From Zelonia costaricensis (taxonomy: Eukaryota; Euglenozoa; Kinetoplastea; Trypanosomatida; Trypanosomatidae), in NCBI GenBank assembly GCA_030849075.1, contig JASAOO010003325.1:1-41469 (forward strand): DNA of 41,469 nucleotides. The letters run 5' to 3'. Made by a program: the position numbers and the translations under genes. How positions within the stretch are numbered: the stretch's first letter is position 1; the number at the start of each line of letters is the position of its first letter. The notes below the pieces were generated by a model. It was given only the letters and a program-made list of their open reading frames with translations. It had not been told where the DNA came from and did no database searches. Of the stretch, positions 37,265 through 41,469 are shown piece after piece.

Positions 37265-38022
37265 GTTGGATAGCGTAGATGCGCACTCTCCGTAGAGGAG
37301 CGCGAAGGGTATGGAATGAAGTGGCAACACGCCACGTCTGTAAAGAGTGGCTTCGAGCAGAACGCTGATGACGCGCACGTGCAGTTGCGATGAGGGACTG
37401 CATTGTGAAGCGGGATGCGCAGAGGTGCACGAGGTAAGTTATGGGGAAACGGGGGGAGGGGAGAGGGGAGGCATAAAGTCGAAGCATCCCATTTTGTTTT
37501 TCTTTGTTGAGGCGAGGTGATCTCGCCGAGAGCAACAAGCAAAGCCCCCCCCCCCCTTCAATCAGAATCCATCGTCCACTCGACTCTGCCGGTACACGGT
37601 GCTTCTTCCTGTGTAGTGCGCCGTGTCCGCCGTCCGCTCATCCAAAGCACGAAAAGCATGACACTTACGAAGGTGCTCGGCGCCCTTAGCCGCGCGTTAA
37701 CCGTACGAAGAAAAAAAGGAGAGCCGCGTGACTTCAGGGGCCTCTCACGGTGGATGGAGGCGCGGCGGCGATGGCCGGTGACACACTAGAGCGACACCGC
37801 GCAGCGGACGCGACAAGAAAAGGAAGTGCGACGAGGGCGAGATCAAGGAAGGACGTAGGAAGTGCAGAGCTGCACGAACGACGCTGTGTGTGTGTGTGTG
37901 TGTGTGGTGCTGTACCAGCAACGCGCGCGCACACACACACGAGGGAAGGACATGCTGAACGCCGTGTTGGTGTTGCACCGTAGTCGCCCCTGTGCTCTCC
38001 TGCATCCTCACTTCTCCCCCCT
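37265..38022. other. Intergenic spacer, no gene seen
   Basis: About 0.76 kb. A 12-C run lies at about 37545-37556, a GT tract at about 37885-37907 and a CA tract at about 37930-37940, only about 20 bp apart and inverted in sense, so a CA/GT hairpin is possible in RNA or DNA. No coding frame. Confidence 0.6.
37286..37322 (-). promoter_or_regulatory. Polypyrimidine tract and trans-splice acceptor
   Basis: The sense strand reads CCACTTCATTCCATACCC, continuing through CGCTCCTCTACGG, and then AGAG with AG at 37289-37288 and 37287-37286. This places the mature 5' end about 22 nt before the ATG at 37264. Confidence 0.55.
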
Positions 38023-39708
38023 CTACAGCATCTCATCTCCGTCTTCGTTCTCGTCCTCGCCGTACGCGTCGCCCTGCTGCTTCCAGCGCTTCTTGGTGTG
38101 CCGCTGCTCAATGAGGTCCATGTGCAGGTGGAAGGTGGGCAGGCCGTCCAGTGTGACACCTCGCGACTGCGCTGCCACCAACTCCGCGTGCGCCCCGTCC
38201 TCCTCCGCCCCGCCGTGACTCTGGACTGCGCGGTAGCCGTCATCGCCGCGCAGGAACAGCTCGTCCACCGCGGGCGGGTACGTGTAGTACGGAATCCTGC
38301 CATCGTTCCAGTCCGTCAAGATCATGCGCGCCGTCGCCTCCTCGTCCACCTGACCCCCACGCGTGAGGCGGCCACGGCGCATGCCGACCTGCTGGATGAA
38401 GTCCATCACGTCGTTCTCGCGGAACTGGCTGATGCCGTAGAAGAGGGCGAGCGGGTGCAGGCCGCTGTTGCGCAGAGCCTGGTGGGCCGCCACGTCAGCG
38501 TTGTCGAGGTCGTCGGCCTGCTGCACGGCTGTGCACCGCTGTAGCAGCCGCTGCACCGGCAGAAACGGGTTCACCAGCTCACTGACCCGGATCGCGTTGC
38601 GCAGCACCACGTCGCCGTTGTCCTCGCCGGGCGTCACCACGCCGGGGCAGTCCATCACGCGGATGTCCGACCGCAGCTCCACCTCGGTGTTGCCAGTGGT
38701 GAAGCCGGGCATGTTGCCAACGCCAACGACGTGCTTGCGCTTGAGGGCGTTGATGATGGAGCTCTTGCCCACGTTCGGGTAGCCAATCACGCCGACAACA
38801 ATCGCCTTTCGCTCGCCCGTCTCGTCGCTGCGCGCCAGCGACCGCAGCCGCCGGAACATGTTCGTGACGTAGTTCTGGCCTAGCGCGCCTTTCGCCGTCG
38901 CCGCAAACGGGATGCACATGAGCTGCTCCTGCTGCTCGAAGTAGTTGATCCACGCGTCCAGCACCTCCTTCGACGGCAGCATGTCCACCTTGTTCAGCAC
39001 AACTACCATCTTCTTGCGCTCCTCGCCGTAAGTGGAGCGAATGTTCTTCTCGAGCTGCGTCAGACGGCAGCCGAGTGGGTCGCGGGCGTCCAGCACCTGC
39101 AGCAGCACGTCGCAGTTCTCCACGACGCGGTGGAACTCCTTGAAAAACCGCTGCAGCGAGCGGTCCTGCCCGCGCTTCGTCACATCCTCTTCCCACATCT
39201 CGCCGTCCTCGGCATCCTCGCCGGCGCGGCTGTACAGCTGCATCGGGGCCTCGTAGTCGTGCACCTTCTCCGACGTGCGCAGCGCCAGCGTCAGCATCTC
39301 ACGGCGGCGGTCCGCCAGGGTTGCCTCGGCGCTCCCTGAAGCTGGGATCGCGGACTGCAGCACCTTGCTGCGTACCTGAGGGCTCACTCCGGCCTTGCCA
39401 AAGGCGCCGCCGCCCCGCATGAGGTGGGCAAGGCGGACGCCACCGGCCCCACCGATGCTGTTGCTGCTGCTGCTGCCGCCGGTGCCGAGCCGGCTCCCCT
39501 CATTGGCACCGTGCATGTGTGGAATGCTCAAGACGCTGTGTGTGCGCCGTTGCGCCGTCTGTGTCAGGCGCTGCGCCACGTCCTTCAAGTCTGGTACGCC
39601 GAGGTCCTTCTTGAGCACCTTGCGCTGCCCCTGCTGCTGCTGCTGGCGCCCCAGCCGCGCGTGGGCCCCGCCGCCGCCCTTGCCGCTCTTCTTCGAGTGT
39701 CCACCCAT
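38023..39708 (-). CDS. GNL3: Nucleostemin/NUG1-type circularly permuted nucleolar GTPase
   Basis: Predicted 561 residues. GNL3/Grn1/Nug1 GTPases act in the nucleolus in 60S ribosomal subunit maturation and export. The permuted order of GTPase motifs is clear: VVLNKVDML (G4, 237-245) comes before GYPNVGKSS (G1, 309-317), PGFTTG (G2 Thr near 337) and DCPGV (G3, 353-357). The hallmark DARDP for this class precedes G4. The short basic N-terminus (GHSKKSGKGG; KVLKKDLGVPDL) resembles the GNL3 nucleolar-targeting region, where a K-DPGVPN-like motif follows the basic stretch. The C-terminal part of the GTPase domain has MDFIQQVGMRRGRLTRGG and YYTYPP, as in GNL3/GNL3L rather than GNL2 or LSG1. After that the tail is short and acidic, ending in NEDGDEML. 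M at 39708 is preferred over 39960 because the upstream extension reads proline-rich leader sequence. Confidence 0.93.
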   Translation of the reverse strand: MGGHSKKSGKGGGGAHARLGRQQQQQGQRKVLKKDLGVPDLKDVAQRLTQTAQRRTHSVLSIPHMHGANEGSRLGTGGSSSSNSIGGAGGVRLAHLMRGGGAFGKAGVSPQVRSKVLQSAIPASGSAEATLADRRREMLTLALRTSEKVHDYEAPMQLYSRAGEDAEDGEMWEEDVTKRGQDRSLQRFFKEFHRVVENCDVLLQVLDARDPLGCRLTQLEKNIRSTYGEERKKMVVVLNKVDMLPSKEVLDAWINYFEQQEQLMCIPFAATAKGALGQNYVTNMFRRLRSLARSDETGERKAIVVGVIGYPNVGKSSIINALKRKHVVGVGNMPGFTTGNTEVELRSDIRVMDCPGVVTPGEDNGDVVLRNAIRVSELVNPFLPVQRLLQRCTAVQQADDLDNADVAAHQALRNSGLHPLALFYGISQFRENDVMDFIQQVGMRRGRLTRGGQVDEEATARMILTDWNDGRIPYYTYPPAVDELFLRGDDGYRAVQSHGGAEEDGAHAELVAAQSRGVTLDGLPTFHLHMDLIEQRHTKKRWKQQGDAYGEDENEDGDEML

Positions 39709-41469
39709 GACGACGAGGGGGTGTGGGGGAACAGGGGGAGGGGGGTCAGAACTTGGCTGCTTTGGGTTGACGTGCCCGGAAGTGAGGACGTGCCCTTGGG
39801 AGAAGAAGCGGGAAAAAGCCAGTCTCGCCGAGACGGCGGCCAAAGGCACTGCAAACGCAGCTTTCGTGTGGTAGCGACTGGCGCCTTGTGATGTGCACGG
39901 GAACTGCACAAAACACAACGAGGAGGATGGGAGAGAGTTGTGGAAGACTGGATGTATCACGACAGACGCACACCGACGTTCATGACCACCCCCGAGGCAC
40001 CCGACAGATGAATGCGTCGGGTGCTTACCTCACGAAAGTGGTCGCACCCGTAGCAGGGAGGTGGAGGCGCAACGGCGAGCCTTACGAGGATAGCAGGACG
40101 CGAAAAGGAACAGCGCGCAGTGCCCAGGCTGGACCTGCAGCGCTCCTGTGCGAGAGCTTCGGGAACCTCTCACCTCCGTCTCCACGAGTCAGTGTAGCGA
40201 GGATGCGCGATGGAATACAATTAAAGCAAGGATTCTCTCTCTTCTTTTTTTCAGGTTGACCTTGCCGCTTCTGATGTTATCTGATACTGTGTGAATCTGA
40301 ATTGCGCCGCTCGCCATAGAAGAAGAACACATAAAAAAAAAAGGAAGGCATGCTGGCTGATGCGTGGCGGGAAACCGCCTTCGCCGAGCTCGCACCGCGG
40401 TGCTTCCTCCCCTCCCCTCTCCCTGCAGGGGCGGATCCCCTCCCCCGTGTCGATGTGGCGCCACAAGATGCGTGCAGTGGTGCGCATGCGACACAGGGGA
40501 GCAGCCGCAGGACGGAGACTTCGCCTTGGCAGAGACACCGGCAGCGGCGGCGCCGGCGTTGAGGGAAGCAAGTCCGCACCCGGGAAGCCAGCATGAATGC
40601 GGCCCACCCACCCACCCCAAAAGGAAAAAAGAGGATGCGGCAGTAGAAGTAGCGAAGTGCCTGTGCTCAAAACACTGCACGACATCACAACACAACTTCA
40701 GGGGGTATTGCCGTGGGGTGGCGACGTGCAGGCCCTCTGCGTCGCTTTAGGACAAGGTGCCGCAAGTCGGTTCACACGCACACACGTCGGGGACGCGTGA
40801 GGGCGGCCCAGGGAGGAATGTGACGCAACTCTTGGGACGGGTGAGGGCAGAAGGTACGGCACGCAGGGCAGCAACACAAGGTACGTCGAACGGCATCGAC
40901 GCGTGTGTTTTTTTCCTGTGCCTGCTGCGTCCTCCTCAGCCCCCCCCCCCCCGCTCCCATTTCGCGTGGGAGCGCTCGCGTCCTGCAAGAAGCTCAAAGT
41001 CACCACGGTGCAGCAGGTGCCCGGTGCGCCCTCTTCTTCGCTGCTGCGGGCTCCTCCTGCCTTGCGCGGCGGCCTCTCCCAGTACTCTCACCAGCGTGCC
41101 CACGTCCCCCTCAGCGCGCCGCGTTACATCTCCGATAGACACACACACACACACACACAAACGCGCACAGGCACGTGCCAACACGCTGCTGTCGATTAGT
41201 ACCTCGTTCGTTAATCACCGGCAATAATAAACGAAACAAAAAAAAGTGAAACGCAGAGAAGGAGAGGACAGGCGCGCGGGGGGGGGAGGGGGGAGAAGAC
41301 GGCGGAGACGAGAGCTTTCACAGAAAGCCGAGCAAATGTCTGCTGCCCCCATTCTCACGCCCTCTCTGCCCTGCGCACCCGCGTGCACACACACACACAC
41401 ACAAGCACGGCAGCGCGCGCGTCGGGAAGCAAACGTCACACGCAATCAGCGCACGCCACGTGGAACACT
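39709..41469. other. Right-end spacer (1.8 kb), no gene seen
   Basis: No coding region is supported up to the window edge. A candidate acceptor for the GTPase mRNA lies at about 39796-39795 after a pyrimidine-rich stretch. Further right are an A run at about 40332-40341, a 13-C run at about 40940-40952, CA tracts at about 41141-41159 and 41388-41402, and a G run at about 41278-41292. The upstream gene of the unit must lie outside the window. Confidence 0.55.
41141..41159. repeat. (CA)n microsatellite
   Basis: Plus-strand CA tract in the right-end spacer, GT on the sense strand. Similar tracts recur in almost every spacer of the window (for example 10949-10965, 12670-12687 and 27993-28009). 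Confidence 0.9.

Noticed and set aside
1..41469. tRNA, rRNA, snoRNA genes or SIDER retroposons
   Set aside because: I recognised no tRNA-like cloverleaf boxes or rRNA sequence. SnoRNA and SIDER detection needs covariance or profile searches that cannot be run here, so none is claimed.
1..41469. Transcription strand-switch region
   Set aside because: All twelve supported genes lie on the minus strand, so the window is inside one polycistronic unit.

Overview
The window looks like nuclear chromosomal DNA of a trypanosomatid flagellate close to Leishmania (Leishmania, Leptomonas, Crithidia or a relative; I cannot say which). The reasons are: GC-rich DNA; twelve intronless genes all on the minus strand; gaps of about 0.6-2.8 kb filled with CA/GT microsatellites, G/C homopolymers and polypyrimidine tracts; and AG dinucleotides after such tracts just upstream of several start codons, as expected for spliced-leader trans-splicing. 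This is one segment of a polycistronic transcription unit read from right to left. I saw no strand switch, tRNA, rRNA, mobile element or CRISPR array.

In transcription order (right to left): about 1.8 kb of gene-free DNA at the right edge; a nucleostemin/NUG1-type circularly permuted GTPase of ribosome biogenesis (38023-39708); the diphthamide synthesis protein DPH2 (34913-37264); a protein with two MYND zinc fingers (31296-33662); a HAD-type phosphatase-like protein with its motifs split by a large insertion (28041-30020); an acidic coiled-coil protein with C-terminal repeats (25722-27272); a very large low-complexity RGG-tailed protein (19268-24064); an 1129-residue protein with a possible Tudor-like fold (15034-18423); a BI-1/TMBIM-like multi-pass membrane protein (11069-12271); an SRPBCC/START-like protein with EF-hand-like C-terminal segments (7472-9751); an unrecognised helical protein (4706-6373); a RAD51C-type recombinase paralogue (2249-4054); and a secreted His-rich protein with five perfect 25-residue repeats (574-1296).

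As usual in trypanosomatids, neighbours share a primary transcript but need not share a function. DPH2 (translation factor modification) and the NUG1-like GTPase (60S assembly) both serve translation, and RAD51C serves DNA repair, but nothing here shows a functional operon. Start codons were chosen as the first in-frame ATG after a plausible splice acceptor, with the onset of protein-like sequence as a second guide. Several open frames run further upstream, but those extensions encode CA-repeat (His-Thr) or polypyrimidine sequence and are probably untranslated.

I did not find a convincing new multi-gene system. The best leads are individual proteins with odd architectures: the SRPBCC/EF-hand-like fusion, the HAD protein with about 450 residues between motifs, the His-rich repeat secretory protein, the Tudor-like candidate and the RGG giant.
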